This document shows, one piece after another, positions 1 to 9,642 of a stretch of 64,000 nucleotides of DNA. Source of the DNA: JAVBMP01 sp031552195 (GTDB lineage Bacteria > Desulfobacterota > Desulfovibrionia > Desulfovibrionales > Desulfovibrionaceae); NCBI GenBank assembly GCA_031552195.1, contig JAVBMT010000002.1, forward strand, positions 115,755 through 179,754. Direction: 5' to 3'. The position numbers were made by a program, and so were the translations under genes. The notes under the pieces are model-generated. The model saw nothing but the letters and a program-made list of their open reading frames with translations. It searched no databases and had not been told where the DNA came from. How positions within the stretch are numbered: position 1 is the first letter of the stretch; every line of letters starts with the position of its first letter.

Positions 1-287
1 GGCTTACTGGAGATATAAAACGACTCAACATAGTTAAACGTTGAGCCGCGTTGGCGGCGCGCAACAGGCATAGAAGGAAAGCCCAGCTTAATCTGATTCG
101 GCCTGCGCTCGCAAACGAAGGGTCAAGGCGTCCGGGCTTGAGCGCATGCGCTAAAATTACCGTTCCCTGCATGAAAGAGCGGTAAGCGAACGGTATTTCA
201 AAGTTAAAAATCCGGCGCTGCGGCGCGGCAACGCCAAAGGCCTTCGTATAAAAATTGCGCAAAACCATTTTATCGGGTGAATTTAAG
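1..287. other. Window-edge noncoding stretch with two small inverted repeats
   Basis: I find no convincing gene here. There is a CTCAAC/GTTGAG hairpin at 24-45 and a TACCGTTC/GAACGGTA inverted repeat at 158-195. The second could be a leader structure or a regulatory site for the following small exported protein, or part of a gene cut by the window edge. Neither is followed by a T-run. Confidence 0.3.
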
Positions 288-704
288 ATGTTGAAAAAAA
301 ATCTGGCGGCCCTGCTCGTTTTCTTTTGCCTGCTGCCCGTCTGCCCCGCCTTTGCGGAAAGTTCCCTTGAAAGGGCGGGCGGAACCTGGCTGTGCATGGC
401 GGAAGAAACCATGGCCCGCAATAAAGACCTTGACGCGCAGATAAAAGACCCTAAAAGGCGCGAACAGAGCCTGCTTTTACTCGGGTTCATTTCTTTTACC
501 ATTGACGCGCCGCGGAAAAGGATCACCGTGGCGGCGGCTGACGACAAGAAAACCGTCACCTTCAGGGTGCTGTCCGAAGAAAAGGACAAGCTGGTCATCT
601 TGACCGACGAGGTCGAAGAAATTCATTTCGAGTTCAAGGGCGACTCGACCATGATCAGCCATGGGAAAGACCTGACCCTGGTTTTCAGGCGCAAGGGCGG
701 GTGA
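288..704 (+). CDS. Small exported protein of unknown function
   Basis: About 138 residues. The ATG at 288 is preferred over a TTG at 255 because it puts a clean signal peptide at the N-terminus: MLKKN, then a hydrophobic run LAALLVFFCLLPV, then a likely cleavage after AFA. GGTGA lies about 8 nt upstream. The mature part is a single small domain with charged beta-like segments. It contains no cysteine or other metal-binding motif that I recognise. The gene converges on the sensor kinase gene to the right, and their 3' ends overlap by about 20 nt. I do not recognise the family. A periplasmic location is inferred from the signal peptide only. Confidence 0.7.
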   Translation: MLKKNLAALLVFFCLLPVCPAFAESSLERAGGTWLCMAEETMARNKDLDAQIKDPKRREQSLLLLGFISFTIDAPRKRITVAAADDKKTVTFRVLSEEKDKLVILTDEVEEIHFEFKGDSTMISHGKDLTLVFRRKGG

Positions 705-3330
705 CGTTATAGCGGCGCAGCACGTTCAGGCAATATTCAAGATCGATGGGCTTGCTTATGTGCCCGTTCATGCCGCTTGCAATGGCCAGGTCGGCGTCTT
801 GCTGCAAGGCGTTGGCCGTCATGGCGACTATGGGGATTTTTCTGGCGTCCGGCCTGGGCAGGGCGCGCAAACGCCTTGTAGCGTCGTAACCGTTTAATTC
901 CGGCATCTGGATATCCATGAAAATCAGGTCGAAAGCGCCGGGCGCGGAGTTTTCAAAAAGGCGCACGGCTTCCGCCCCGTCTCCGGCCTCGGTTATCTGT
1001 ATATTGTAAGGCTCAAGCATTTCCATCAGTATCATGCGGTTGATTTCTATATCGTCAACCAGCATGATTTTCATGCCCGCAAGGGCCGTGAAGTCCGCTC
1101 CGCTATCGGCGCATGTTTCACCGCTTTCCGCCGTTTCAGGCTCTTCATCGCTAATAGTGAAGGCAAGCTCGAAGCTGAAGCGGCTGCCCCGGCCCGGTTC
1201 GCTTTCAACGCTTATAGCGCCGCCCATAAGTTCCACCAGGTTTTTGCAGATGGTCAGGCCGAGGCCTGTGCCCACATAACGGCGCTGAAGGTACACGTCT
1301 TCCTGCTCGAATGGGCTGAAGATGCGTTTCAGGAAATCGGCCGACATTCCTATGCCGGTGTCGTTCACGGAAAAAAGGATCCGGGCGTTTGCCCCGTCCT
1401 GCCGGACGAGCGCGGCTTTGGCCTCGGTCTTGCCTCCGTTGTTGGTGAACTTCATGGCGTTGCCCAGCAGGTTGATGAGGATCTGGCGCAAATGGCGGCT
1501 GTCGCCGCGGAGCATGGGAGGGATGTCAGGGCCGCAGACCACGTCCAGCCGGATGCCCTTTTCTTCCGCCTGCAGCCTGAACAACTCGCCGCACTCTTCA
1601 AGCAGGGAGCAAAGCCGGAAGGAATCGTTGTAAATTTCCATTTTTCCGGATTCTATGCGCGACATGTCCAGAACGTCGTTGATAATGTTCAGGAGTTGCC
1701 GGGAAGCCGCGTCAATGGCCTTGAAGCGCTCGATGGCCTGCTCCTTGTCTCCGTTCAGTCCGAGGGTGGCCATGCCGATAATGACGTTCATGGGGGTGCG
1801 AAGCTCATGGCTGATGCGTGAAAGGAATTCGCTTTTGGCCACGCTGGCGGCCTGGGCTTTTTCTTTTTCAAGCATAAGGTCGGTAACGTCGGCGGCCAGG
1901 GCCAGCATATTGCTCTGGTTGCTGCCGGGGGGCATTATGTCGCTTACCGTTACGGCAAAACAGGCCTGGCCTTTGCCGCCGGTGGCCAGCCAGACTGTGG
2001 CGCTGAAAGAGCCTTCCACCAGAAGCAGTTTCACCTGCCGGTAGAGGTCTGCGTCATCCAGCCCGGCGAAATCAGGCAGGGCGGCCCGGAAAAAATCCGC
2101 CGGGGGCATGCCGCCGAACAGCTCGTTGAACCGCTTGTTGAAGAACATCATTTCAAAATGCGGGCCGGCAATGAACATGGCTTCGTGCATGCTGTTCAGG
2201 TAAAGTATGATTGCGTCAAGGGTTCCGTTGATCTGCTCGATAACGCGCGAAATGTCCCCGTTGAAGCGCGAGGGGTCGTTGCGCACGTCAAGGCGCCCCA
2301 CTATGGCGGCTTCGAACAGGTCTTCGGTGCTGCTAATCATGTTCTGGTAGACGGCGCTCATGGAATGGACGGCCCGGGCCAGAAGGCCGAGTTCGGTAGG
2401 CAGGGCCAGCACGGTTTTTGGGATAGGGGCGTAAACGTCGCCGTTTGAAACGCGGGCCGCGTTTTCCTTTATGGCGTTGATGGGTTTGGCTATGGACGAA
2501 CGGAAAAAGAACCAGACCGCAAGCACGACCACGGCCGTCAGAAAAAGGAACACCAGTACGCTGAGCATGATCATGGTATTGATTTGCCTGTACATTTCAT
2601 TACCGGAAATGTCGGTGCCCACTACCGCGATGGTTTTGCCGTTTTCGTCAAGCAACGGGGCGTAAGCGAAAAACAAGGGGCCGTAAAGGTCGTTGACGTA
2701 TTCCACGGCTTCCCGCATGGGCTCTCCGGTGCTGAAAATCTCGGACGCCTCCTTGCCGAAATATTCGTGGGTCTCAACAGTGCCAAGGCCGTCTTCATCC
2801 AGCGCGGTGTCCGTTCCAGCGTCTCCGGCGTCAAAGATATAGGTATACATGTCTTTAACGCCGGTGTCGGCGAAAATATATACATATTGCGCGCCGGAAG
2901 CTTTTTTCAGGCCGTCCAGCTGTTGCAGGATATGGTAATATTCGTCGCCTTTGAATTTTTCGCATTCGCGGTAAAATTCTTTAACCAGCCGCTCCAGTTC
3001 ATCCTTGCGGGCCCGGTCAGGCGTTCCTCTTTCCAGTTTCATGGCCCGGAGTTCCTCGCGCGCCTCATAAAAAGCCGCCTGCATCTTCTTGAACTCTTCA
3101 TTGCCGGAGACGCGCGCTATATATTTTTCGACTTTCTCGGCGTGTATCTGGACCTTTATAATGCGGTTGGCCAGCAGTATCTTTTCGTTGAAAAAATTAC
3201 GGTAGGCGGCGCTGATGCTCACATAGCTGTAATAACAGTAAACCAGCGTGGCCGGTATGAACAGGCCGATCAGAATCAGGGTCAATTTGAAGCTGATGCG
3301 GTTTTTCAGGCTGATATTTTCCTGCATCAT
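685..3330 (-). CDS. Hybrid sensor histidine kinase with C-terminal receiver (second of a tandem pair)
   Basis: About 881 residues. Order: a TM helix at roughly 15-35, a periplasmic Cache-like sensor, a second TM helix at roughly 265-290, a HAMP linker, a divergent PAS-like region, HisKA with phospho-acceptor in SHELRTPMN, HATPase_c (NLLGNAMKFT, DTGIG, GTGLGL), and a receiver with phospho-aspartate in FMDIQMPELNG. The start at 3330 is chosen because its ATG overlaps the TGA of the upstream kinase as ATGA; an in-frame start at 3387 would lie inside that gene. The two kinases are close paralogues along their whole length. The receiver at the C-terminus implies a phosphorelay, but no Hpt protein or output regulator is encoded nearby. 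The signal sensed is unknown. Confidence 0.9.
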   Translation of the reverse strand: MMQENISLKNRISFKLTLILIGLFIPATLVYCYYSYVSISAAYRNFFNEKILLANRIIKVQIHAEKVEKYIARVSGNEEFKKMQAAFYEAREELRAMKLERGTPDRARKDELERLVKEFYRECEKFKGDEYYHILQQLDGLKKASGAQYVYIFADTGVKDMYTYIFDAGDAGTDTALDEDGLGTVETHEYFGKEASEIFSTGEPMREAVEYVNDLYGPLFFAYAPLLDENGKTIAVVGTDISGNEMYRQINTMIMLSVLVFLFLTAVVVLAVWFFFRSSIAKPINAIKENAARVSNGDVYAPIPKTVLALPTELGLLARAVHSMSAVYQNMISSTEDLFEAAIVGRLDVRNDPSRFNGDISRVIEQINGTLDAIILYLNSMHEAMFIAGPHFEMMFFNKRFNELFGGMPPADFFRAALPDFAGLDDADLYRQVKLLLVEGSFSATVWLATGGKGQACFAVTVSDIMPPGSNQSNMLALAADVTDLMLEKEKAQAASVAKSEFLSRISHELRTPMNVIIGMATLGLNGDKEQAIERFKAIDAASRQLLNIINDVLDMSRIESGKMEIYNDSFRLCSLLEECGELFRLQAEEKGIRLDVVCGPDIPPMLRGDSRHLRQILINLLGNAMKFTNNGGKTEAKAALVRQDGANARILFSVNDTGIGMSADFLKRIFSPFEQEDVYLQRRYVGTGLGLTICKNLVELMGGAISVESEPGRGSRFSFELAFTISDEEPETAESGETCADSGADFTALAGMKIMLVDDIEINRMILMEMLEPYNIQITEAGDGAEAVRLFENSAPGAFDLIFMDIQMPELNGYDATRRLRALPRPDARKIPIVAMTANALQQDADLAIASGMNGHISKPIDLEYCLNVLRRYNVTRPCA

Positions 3331-5981
3331 GCGTTGTCTCGATTGTTTGTTCGTTGTTGTCTGCATTGCAGCAGAATGCGGGCGCAAGCCGTAAGGTCGA
3401 CCGGTTTAGCCAGATGTCCGTTCATGCCGCTGCCCAGCGCCCTGTCAACGTCTTGTTTCAGCGCGTTTGCGGTCAGGGCGAAAATGGGAACCGTGGCCGC
3501 GTCGGCCCGGTTCAGGCCGCGTATGCGCTTTGTGGCGTCATATCCGTTCAGGCCGGGCATCTGGATATCCATGAAAATCAGGCTGAAAGTGTTTTCGAGC
3601 GAACGGGAGAAAATGTCCACGGCTTCCGCCCCGTCTTCCGCCTCAACGATATTTATTCCGCTCGGTTCCAGCAGTTCAGCCAGAATCATGCGGTTGATCT
3701 CGACATCGTCTACCAGCAGCACGCTCATTCCGCCCAGGCTGCCCGGCTCCAGCCCGGCCTGGTTTTCTTCCTCATCCGTTTCTTTTTCCGGTTTGGCGAA
3801 GCTCAGCTCGAAAGAAAAAACGCTGCCTTGGCCGATGGCGCTGGATACATGCAGCTCTCCGCCCATCAGAGCCACCAGGCGGTTGCATATGGGCAGGCCG
3901 AGGCCGCTTCCGGCGTGATTGCGCTGAAGTTCGCTGTCTTCCTGGCTGAAGGGGGTGAAGATGTCGCGCAGGAATTTCTCTGAAATGCCTATGCCGCTGT
4001 CTTTCACTGAAAACCCGATCTCCACGCGCGCGTTGCCGCTGTGCAGGAGTTTGGCCGTTATTTGCACCCACCCGCCAGGTTTGGTGAACTTTATGGCGTT
4101 TCCGGTCAGGTTGAATAAAACCTGGCGCAAATGGGCGCTGTCTCCAAGTAGTTTTTCCGGAATATCCCGGTCACGGGATATAGACAGGCTAAGCCCGGCG
4201 TCGGTCGCCTGACCGCTGAAAATACGGCCGCAGTCGTCAAGCATTTCAGCAAGGCTGAAATATTCTTCCGTGCTGCCGGTTTCTCCGGTTTCAATGGCCG
4301 CGATGTCCAGAACGTCGTTTATGATGCGCATAAGCTGGGTTGAAGCCGAGTTTATGGCCTTAAAGCGCCATTCTCCTCCCTTGCCTTCATTTTTTAGGGC
4401 CAGGGAGGTCAGGCCGATAATAGCGTTCAGTGGGGTGCGCAATTCGTGGCTCATGTGGGAAAGGAATTCGCTTTTGGCTTTTTCCGCTTTCTGGGCGTTT
4501 TCTTTCTCAAGCATCAATTCGCCAACTCCGGAGAGAATCGTCAGGATTTGCGGCTTTCGGCCGGGTTCAATCCGGATTTCCCTTGAAACAAGAGTAAACC
4601 AGTCTTCTTTGCCGGAGGGCAGCGGCAAAAGAACTATGTCTGAATAAACCCGGTCTTCCGTCTCGCCGGCGGCTTCAGCCGCTTCGCCCACCCGGCGTTC
4701 GCCGTGCGGAAGCGTATGTTCGGCGGGCAGGGTTATCACTCCGCCGTTTCCGAACAGGTCGGTAAAGTGCTGGTTCATGAAGGCGTAACCCTGTTCAGAG
4801 CCGCGAATGACAAGGCAGTCGCGCATGCTGTCAAGGTAATGGGTCACGGCGTTCAAGGTGCCGTTGATGCGCCAGATCAGGCGGGAAATATCCCCTTTGA
4901 AGTTGCCCTCTTCAAAGCGCGCCCTGAGGCGTCCGCCGCGCACGGCTTTGAAAACGGCGGCGGTGTCGTTGATCATGGCCTGATAAACCGCGTTCATCGC
5001 GTGCACGGATTTTGCCAGGCTGCCTATTTCATCCGGCAGGGCGAGCAATTCAGGCGGAACAGAGGTGTAAATATCGCCTTTGGCCAGGCTGGAGGCGGTT
5101 TTGGTCAAGAGGCCGAGCGGTTTGAAGATAAGGAAGCGGGTAACCAGGAACATTACCAGCAGAACGGCGGAAGTTATGGCCGTAAAAGCCACGACGTTAC
5201 GCATGATGGCTTTGTGTATGCGCTCGCGCACCGACTCAAGCGAAACCTCCACCTTGACCAGGGCTACGGCCTGAGCGGTTTTGTCCAGAATGGGCGCGTA
5301 AGTGTAATATCCTTTCCCGTGAAGCGCGCTCGAATAGAGCATGGGCGTTTCCATCTGCCGCCCGTTCCTCAGGGTCCTGTTTCCTTCCGGTTCGATATCT
5401 TCAGCCCCGAGGAGAGTTCCCAGGCTGTTGTTGTCAAGATCGTAACGGCGCGAAACGTCGCTCCAGGGGGCTTCAACCGTGTCGCCAGAGTCAAAGATGA
5501 CCGAGTACATGGAGTCTACGCCTGTATCGGCATAAATATAGATATGCTCTATCTTGTGTTTTTTCGCGAATTGCTTCAATTCAGCCAGGTTGCGGTAATA
5601 GGCCTTGTCTTTGAAACGGTCTGTCTCCGCGTGGAAACGGCGCATTTTTTTGCCGTATTCCAGTACGGCGTCGGCCTGGGAGGCCTTGTTGGCGACAAGG
5701 GCGCGCATCGACTTGGTCTGGTCGTGGAATTCCAGTTGCCTGGCCTTGAAGCCGGGGTCGTTTTGCAGTTTGTCTATATACGTCTGAAGATTATCCACCG
5801 GAATGGCCGCGCCGAGCAGGCGGGCGTAAATCTGCGTGTTTTCAAAGGCGAAACGCGAATGCATGGCGTTCATGGTGTTATAGCTGTAGTAGCTGTAGGC
5901 CGCCGCCGCCGCGAAGACAATGGGCAGCAATAAAAAAACCAGGCGCAGGCTCAGATTGGTTTTCGGTTTTATGCTGTCCAT
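3327..5981 (-). CDS. Hybrid sensor histidine kinase with C-terminal receiver (first of a tandem pair)
   Basis: 884 residues. Residues 13-33 are a TM helix, about 35-260 a periplasmic Cache-like domain (YIYADTGVDSMYS is shared in similar form with the paralogue), 263-283 a second TM helix, and about 285-335 a HAMP linker. A degenerate PAS-like part follows. The phospho-acceptor is His512 in SHMSHELRTPLN, then HATPase_c (GSGLGLPICNRLV), and a receiver from about 750 with Asp in FMDIQMPGLNG. It is the upstream gene of a two-gene operon with ATGA overlap to the next kinase. The tandem arrangement suggests gene duplication with divergence mainly in the sensor part. Confidence 0.9.
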   Translation of the reverse strand: MDSIKPKTNLSLRLVFLLLPIVFAAAAAYSYYSYNTMNAMHSRFAFENTQIYARLLGAAIPVDNLQTYIDKLQNDPGFKARQLEFHDQTKSMRALVANKASQADAVLEYGKKMRRFHAETDRFKDKAYYRNLAELKQFAKKHKIEHIYIYADTGVDSMYSVIFDSGDTVEAPWSDVSRRYDLDNNSLGTLLGAEDIEPEGNRTLRNGRQMETPMLYSSALHGKGYYTYAPILDKTAQAVALVKVEVSLESVRERIHKAIMRNVVAFTAITSAVLLVMFLVTRFLIFKPLGLLTKTASSLAKGDIYTSVPPELLALPDEIGSLAKSVHAMNAVYQAMINDTAAVFKAVRGGRLRARFEEGNFKGDISRLIWRINGTLNAVTHYLDSMRDCLVIRGSEQGYAFMNQHFTDLFGNGGVITLPAEHTLPHGERRVGEAAEAAGETEDRVYSDIVLLPLPSGKEDWFTLVSREIRIEPGRKPQILTILSGVGELMLEKENAQKAEKAKSEFLSHMSHELRTPLNAIIGLTSLALKNEGKGGEWRFKAINSASTQLMRIINDVLDIAAIETGETGSTEEYFSLAEMLDDCGRIFSGQATDAGLSLSISRDRDIPEKLLGDSAHLRQVLFNLTGNAIKFTKPGGWVQITAKLLHSGNARVEIGFSVKDSGIGISEKFLRDIFTPFSQEDSELQRNHAGSGLGLPICNRLVALMGGELHVSSAIGQGSVFSFELSFAKPEKETDEEENQAGLEPGSLGGMSVLLVDDVEINRMILAELLEPSGINIVEAEDGAEAVDIFSRSLENTFSLIFMDIQMPGLNGYDATKRIRGLNRADAATVPIFALTANALKQDVDRALGSGMNGHLAKPVDLTACARILLQCRQQRTNNRDNA

Positions 5982-6289
5982 AGGTTATGCCGCCGGCAGG
6001 TGCTGTTTAACGTACTTATTTATCGGCGAAAACAATCGCACAGGTAAAATTCGTCAGGCGCGTTTCAACTTGCCGTGCCTGCCCCGCTTTTTTCAAAAGG
6101 CAGGGCGCCGCAACCAGCTCAACCCGCAGTGAACCGAAGGGCCGTTTCATAAGGCGCGCTTCTCGTCCGCCGTTGTCCGCCATGCCCGCGCCGGTGCAAA
6201 ACAATCTTTTAAATGATATAATCTGTATAGATAACAATTAAAGCCGAGACAGTATACTTTATCGTTTAATGAAAGGCAAAACTCGATTT
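5982..6289. other. Upstream region of the tandem kinase operon
   Basis: No gene is supported. It is AT-rich between about 6205 and 6275 (TATAATCTGTATAGATAAC and nearby), unlike the GC-rich surroundings, so the promoter of the leftward kinase operon probably lies here. I cannot assign a single -35/-10 pair with confidence. The far end merges into a degenerate copy of the stop-codon-associated repeat. Confidence 0.35.
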
Positions 6290-6417
6290 CGGCCCATAAG
6301 GGCCAGCCTGAAAGGTTTGGCTGAACGCCAGTTCCGCACGTAAGCCTTCCGCCGGGAAAAAACTGGACGTTTGGCGCGATATTTGGGCAAAAGTTCTATT
6401 TTGAGAGGCAGCTCCTA
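6290..6417 (-). repeat. Degenerate copy of the ~150-bp stop-codon repeat, abutting the helicase stop codon
   Basis: Read on the minus strand, the sequence starts at the helicase TAG and continues GAGCTGCCTCTCAAAATAG, then TTTTGCCCAAATA, then CGTCCAGTTTTTTCCCGG. It lines up block by block with the copies after hisH (TAG-GAACTGTTTCTAAATAAA, TTTTGTCCAAATA, CGTCCTTTTTTTCTCCGG) and after the sigma54 activator. Similarity fades after about 70 nt, so the far end at about 6290 is approximate. Confidence 0.6.
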
Positions 6418-8664
6418 GTCTTCCATTTGCAAATATGCCGCCATAATGGTTTTCATGCCCATGCCCTGAAAGTTCACCTGGTATTTGTCCGGCGGGATGA
6501 ATTTTACGATTTTGCCCCGCCCGAAAATTTTATGGGTGCAGAAGCCGAGTTTGGGCGGAGTGTTCCCGCCGGCCGGGAATTTCGGGGGGGAGGTTTTCTC
6601 CGCCGCGCACACCGGCTGGCTGGGGGATGCTCCGCCCACAGAGGTGAAAACCGCGCCTGAAGCCTGGCGCGCGTTAGGCGCGGGCGGAACGTAAACCGTG
6701 CCCCCGGCCATTGATTCCTGCCATTCGTCATAAAGATGGCGCGGCAATTCCCGCACAAAGGGGCTGGGCGCGGCCGGGAGCCTGCCGCCGCTGCCCCGGT
6801 CGTAGAGCGAGTTCGGCACGAAAAGGCAAAGGTGGTCTTTGGCCCTGGTGCAGGCCACATACATCAGGCGGCGTTCTTCTTCGTATTCTTCGGGCCGCGC
6901 CATGGAATGGCGCGATGGAAAACGTTCCTCGACCAGGTCAAGAATGATCACGGCCTCCCATTCAAGGCCTTTGGCGGAATGGATGGTGGAAAGAACTATA
7001 CTGTCTTCAGCCGTTTCTCCGCTTTTCAACGGGTCTTCCAGGCAGAGATCGGCAATGAAAAGGTCAAGGGAATCGTGCCCGGCGTAGGCCGAGGCTATCT
7101 GTTCAAGCTCTTCGAGGCCTTGCAGGCGGCGCGGGTGGTCGTCAGGATAAAGCAGCTCAAGGCTGGGCTGATAGTGGGCGATGATTTCCCCGAGCATGCG
7201 CGCCGGGTCCGGCTTGCGCAGGCGCAAAGAATCGATAAGCTCAAAATGTCCCCTGAGGGCGGGAAATTTGGCGTGGAATTTTTCCAGGGCCTTGGCGTCG
7301 CCACATTGCACGGCCTGGTAAATTTTCAGGCAGGTTTTGTCGCCCACGCCGGGAGAAAGCGCGGCCACCCTCTGAAAGGCGGTGAAGTCGAGCGGGTTCA
7401 GAACCAGCCGGGCGAAGCTGACCGCGTCTTTGATATGCGCGGCGTCGGCGTAGCGAATGCCGCCATATTTACGATAGCGCACCCCCAGCTTGTTAAGCTG
7501 CACTTCAAGGTGATAGGCCTGATAGCCGGCCCGGAAAAGCACGGCGATTTCTCCGGCCGGGACGGAGCGCATCAGTTCAAGAATATGCCCGGACGCCAGG
7601 TTCGCCTGGCTGAAATCGGAAAGGGGTCGGAAAACACGCGGCTTGTCCTGGCCCGGCTTGCGCGTGAAAAGATGTTTTTTGAAACCTTCAGAGGCGTGCT
7701 CCAGGATATTGTTGCTCAAATCGAGCAAGGGCTGGGTGGAGCGGTAGTTTTCCTCCAGCCTGATGACGCGCGCGCCGGGAAAGGTTGAGGGAAAATCGAG
7801 GATGTTGCGCACGTCGGCCCCGCGGAACGCGTAAATGGACTGCGCGTCGTCGCCTACCACCATGATGTTGCCGCTGCCGGCGGCCACGCCTTCCGGCCTG
7901 AAGCCGCCGGGACCTCCGGCCAGCAGGGCGGCCAGGCGGGCCTGCACCTTGTTGGTGTCCTGGTATTCGTCAACCATGATGTAGCGATAGCGTTCCCGGC
8001 AGTAATTCAGAGCTTCCCTGCCGGTTTTGAGCAGAATTTCCAGCTCGAAGAGAAGGTCGTCATAGTCAAGCAGGCGCTTTTCCCGCTTGGATTCGGCGTA
8101 GCAGCCGGCAATGGCTTCAATTTCGCCCGCGTGCGGCAGCAGGTGCGGGCAGGAGCGGGACATTACATCCCAGACGGATTTTTCCAGGTTGCGGCTCTGG
8201 CTTATGATGGACTGTATTTTTTGATTTTTCGGGAAAGAACGGTCGCCCTTGCCGGCTTTCAGGCTTTCACGGCATTGCTGCAACAGGGAAACCGCATCGG
8301 AAGAGTCCATGATGCTGGCCGGGCCGTCAAAGCCGACCGGGCGGAAAATGCGCAACAGGGAGTAGGCGAAAGCGTGGAAGGTTCCGCCCTGGACGTCCAG
8401 AACCCCTCTTGCGCCCAAGTCGCCCATGCCGCGCTGGCCAAGCAGTTTGCGCGCCCTTTCCAGCATTTCCTGGGAAGCGCGGCGGGTGAAGGTGAGCAAA
8501 AGAATGGATGAAGCCGGAACCCCGCTCTCTATCAGCGCTGCCAGGCGGTATACGATCGTGCGCGTCTTGCCGCTGCCGGCTCCGGCAATTACCAGAACCG
8601 GCCCTTCAAGGGTGGTGGCGGCCTCGTGTTGGGCCGGGTTCAGTTCGTTTCGATAGTCAATCAT
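6415..8664 (-). CDS. UvrD/PcrA/Rep-family superfamily I DNA helicase
   Basis: About 749 residues, usual size for the family. It unwinds DNA 3'-5' using ATP, in repair or replication restart. Walker A GAGSGKT is at residues 28-34; motif II is VDEYQDTN, motif III VVGDDAQSIYAFRGA, motif IV-like EENYRST, motif V-like STIHSAKGLEW and motif VI EERRLMYVACTRAK. The C-terminal tail (HKIFGRGKIVKF) is the small domain seen in PcrA/UvrD that binds RNA polymerase. The start at 8664 is used because its ATG overlaps the TGA of the upstream TPR gene (ATGA); a longer in-frame start at 8772 would lie inside that gene. UvrD and PcrA cannot be separated by sight. The TAG stop coincides with the edge of a repeat element. 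Confidence 0.93.
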   Translation of the reverse strand: MIDYRNELNPAQHEAATTLEGPVLVIAGAGSGKTRTIVYRLAALIESGVPASSILLLTFTRRASQEMLERARKLLGQRGMGDLGARGVLDVQGGTFHAFAYSLLRIFRPVGFDGPASIMDSSDAVSLLQQCRESLKAGKGDRSFPKNQKIQSIISQSRNLEKSVWDVMSRSCPHLLPHAGEIEAIAGCYAESKREKRLLDYDDLLFELEILLKTGREALNYCRERYRYIMVDEYQDTNKVQARLAALLAGGPGGFRPEGVAAGSGNIMVVGDDAQSIYAFRGADVRNILDFPSTFPGARVIRLEENYRSTQPLLDLSNNILEHASEGFKKHLFTRKPGQDKPRVFRPLSDFSQANLASGHILELMRSVPAGEIAVLFRAGYQAYHLEVQLNKLGVRYRKYGGIRYADAAHIKDAVSFARLVLNPLDFTAFQRVAALSPGVGDKTCLKIYQAVQCGDAKALEKFHAKFPALRGHFELIDSLRLRKPDPARMLGEIIAHYQPSLELLYPDDHPRRLQGLEELEQIASAYAGHDSLDLFIADLCLEDPLKSGETAEDSIVLSTIHSAKGLEWEAVIILDLVEERFPSRHSMARPEEYEEERRLMYVACTRAKDHLCLFVPNSLYDRGSGGRLPAAPSPFVRELPRHLYDEWQESMAGGTVYVPPAPNARQASGAVFTSVGGASPSQPVCAAEKTSPPKFPAGGNTPPKLGFCTHKIFGRGKIVKFIPPDKYQVNFQGMGMKTIMAAYLQMED

Positions 8665-9488
8665 GTTTGCTTGCGTTCTATCCGGGCGAGCAGTTCCTTG
8701 GCGTCGCCGTTCTCCGGCTCTATGTCCAAAGCGAGAAAAACGGTTTCCTCCGCCTTCGCCCTCTTTCCCCATTGCAGATAAAGCCTGGCCAGGTTGACCA
8801 TGGTGCGCGCGCTTCTGCCGAACTGCTGCATATGCAGGTTATAAAGGTCTTCCGCCTTGGCGAATTCCATGAGTTCGATATAACACGCCACCAGGCCGCC
8901 GTACGCCGTACTTTCTTTGGGGAAAAGCTCGATCGCCAGGGCGTAGGCGTCCGAGGCTTCCATATAGAGCTTGTGGCTGCGCAAAAAATCGCCCACGCGA
9001 GTCAGCAGCCCCGGTTCCTCTTTATATTCATCCGTCAGGCGGCGCAGCAGCGCCTTTCCTTTGACCGTCTCTCCGTTTTTAACAAGCTGGGAGCCTTTTT
9101 CCCACATGGCCTCAAGGCGTTCCCGGCGGTTTTGCGTTTCCGCCTGGCCTTTCTCCCCTTCCGCAAGGGCCAGGCCCTTGTGGATGATTTGCAGCATGCT
9201 CAGCAGCTTGGCTTCCTGCCCCGAAGCGTAAGTAAGATGGACTTTGTCCGACTTCGTCATCTCCAGCAAAAATTTTTTTATATCGGGCTGGCGGTTGAGT
9301 TCCGCCACAATTTCCCAGATATTGGCCTCGACTTCAAGCCTGGGTTTTTGCAATAGCTGGGCCGGATGGAAATCTTTAAGCAAAGCGCAGCAGGCGTCAA
9401 GGGCCCGCACCGTTTCCGCGCGGCGCAGGCGCGAGCGGGCATGGGCTATGTGCTGGGAAAGTATGCCTGGAACGGTTGCGCTAAGCAT
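8661..9488 (-). CDS. TPR-like helical repeat protein
   Basis: 275 residues, soluble, rich in Leu, Ala, Glu and Arg. The C-terminal half (about 170-270) has repeated helix pairs of TPR type, such as FLRSHKLYMEASDAYALAIEL, split as YMEASDAYALAIELFPKEST and AEETVFLALDIEPENGDA. The N-terminal part (MLSATVPGILSQHIAHARSR) is helical and not recognised. There is no signal peptide. It is translationally coupled to the helicase through an ATGA overlap, so the two are probably made together, and a role as a partner in DNA repair is possible but only inferred from the coupling. Confidence 0.75.
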   Translation of the reverse strand: MLSATVPGILSQHIAHARSRLRRAETVRALDACCALLKDFHPAQLLQKPRLEVEANIWEIVAELNRQPDIKKFLLEMTKSDKVHLTYASGQEAKLLSMLQIIHKGLALAEGEKGQAETQNRRERLEAMWEKGSQLVKNGETVKGKALLRRLTDEYKEEPGLLTRVGDFLRSHKLYMEASDAYALAIELFPKESTAYGGLVACYIELMEFAKAEDLYNLHMQQFGRSARTMVNLARLYLQWGKRAKAEETVFLALDIEPENGDAKELLARIERKQT

Positions 9489-9642
9489 GGGCGTTACTCC
9501 TGCTTGAAAAAAACATACTTGACCGGATTAATTTTTTAAATGAAACATAATGCGTCGACATTAGCCTTAATCGGCGTTTAATTAAAGTGGAAAATGCGCC
9601 TTGCGCCGATTTTTCCCGCGCCGGACAAACCACGGAAACCTT

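Noticed and set aside
2584..3918. A 444-codon open frame across the two kinase genes on the + strand
   Set aside because: Antisense to two well-supported kinases; no recognisable motif or ribosome site.
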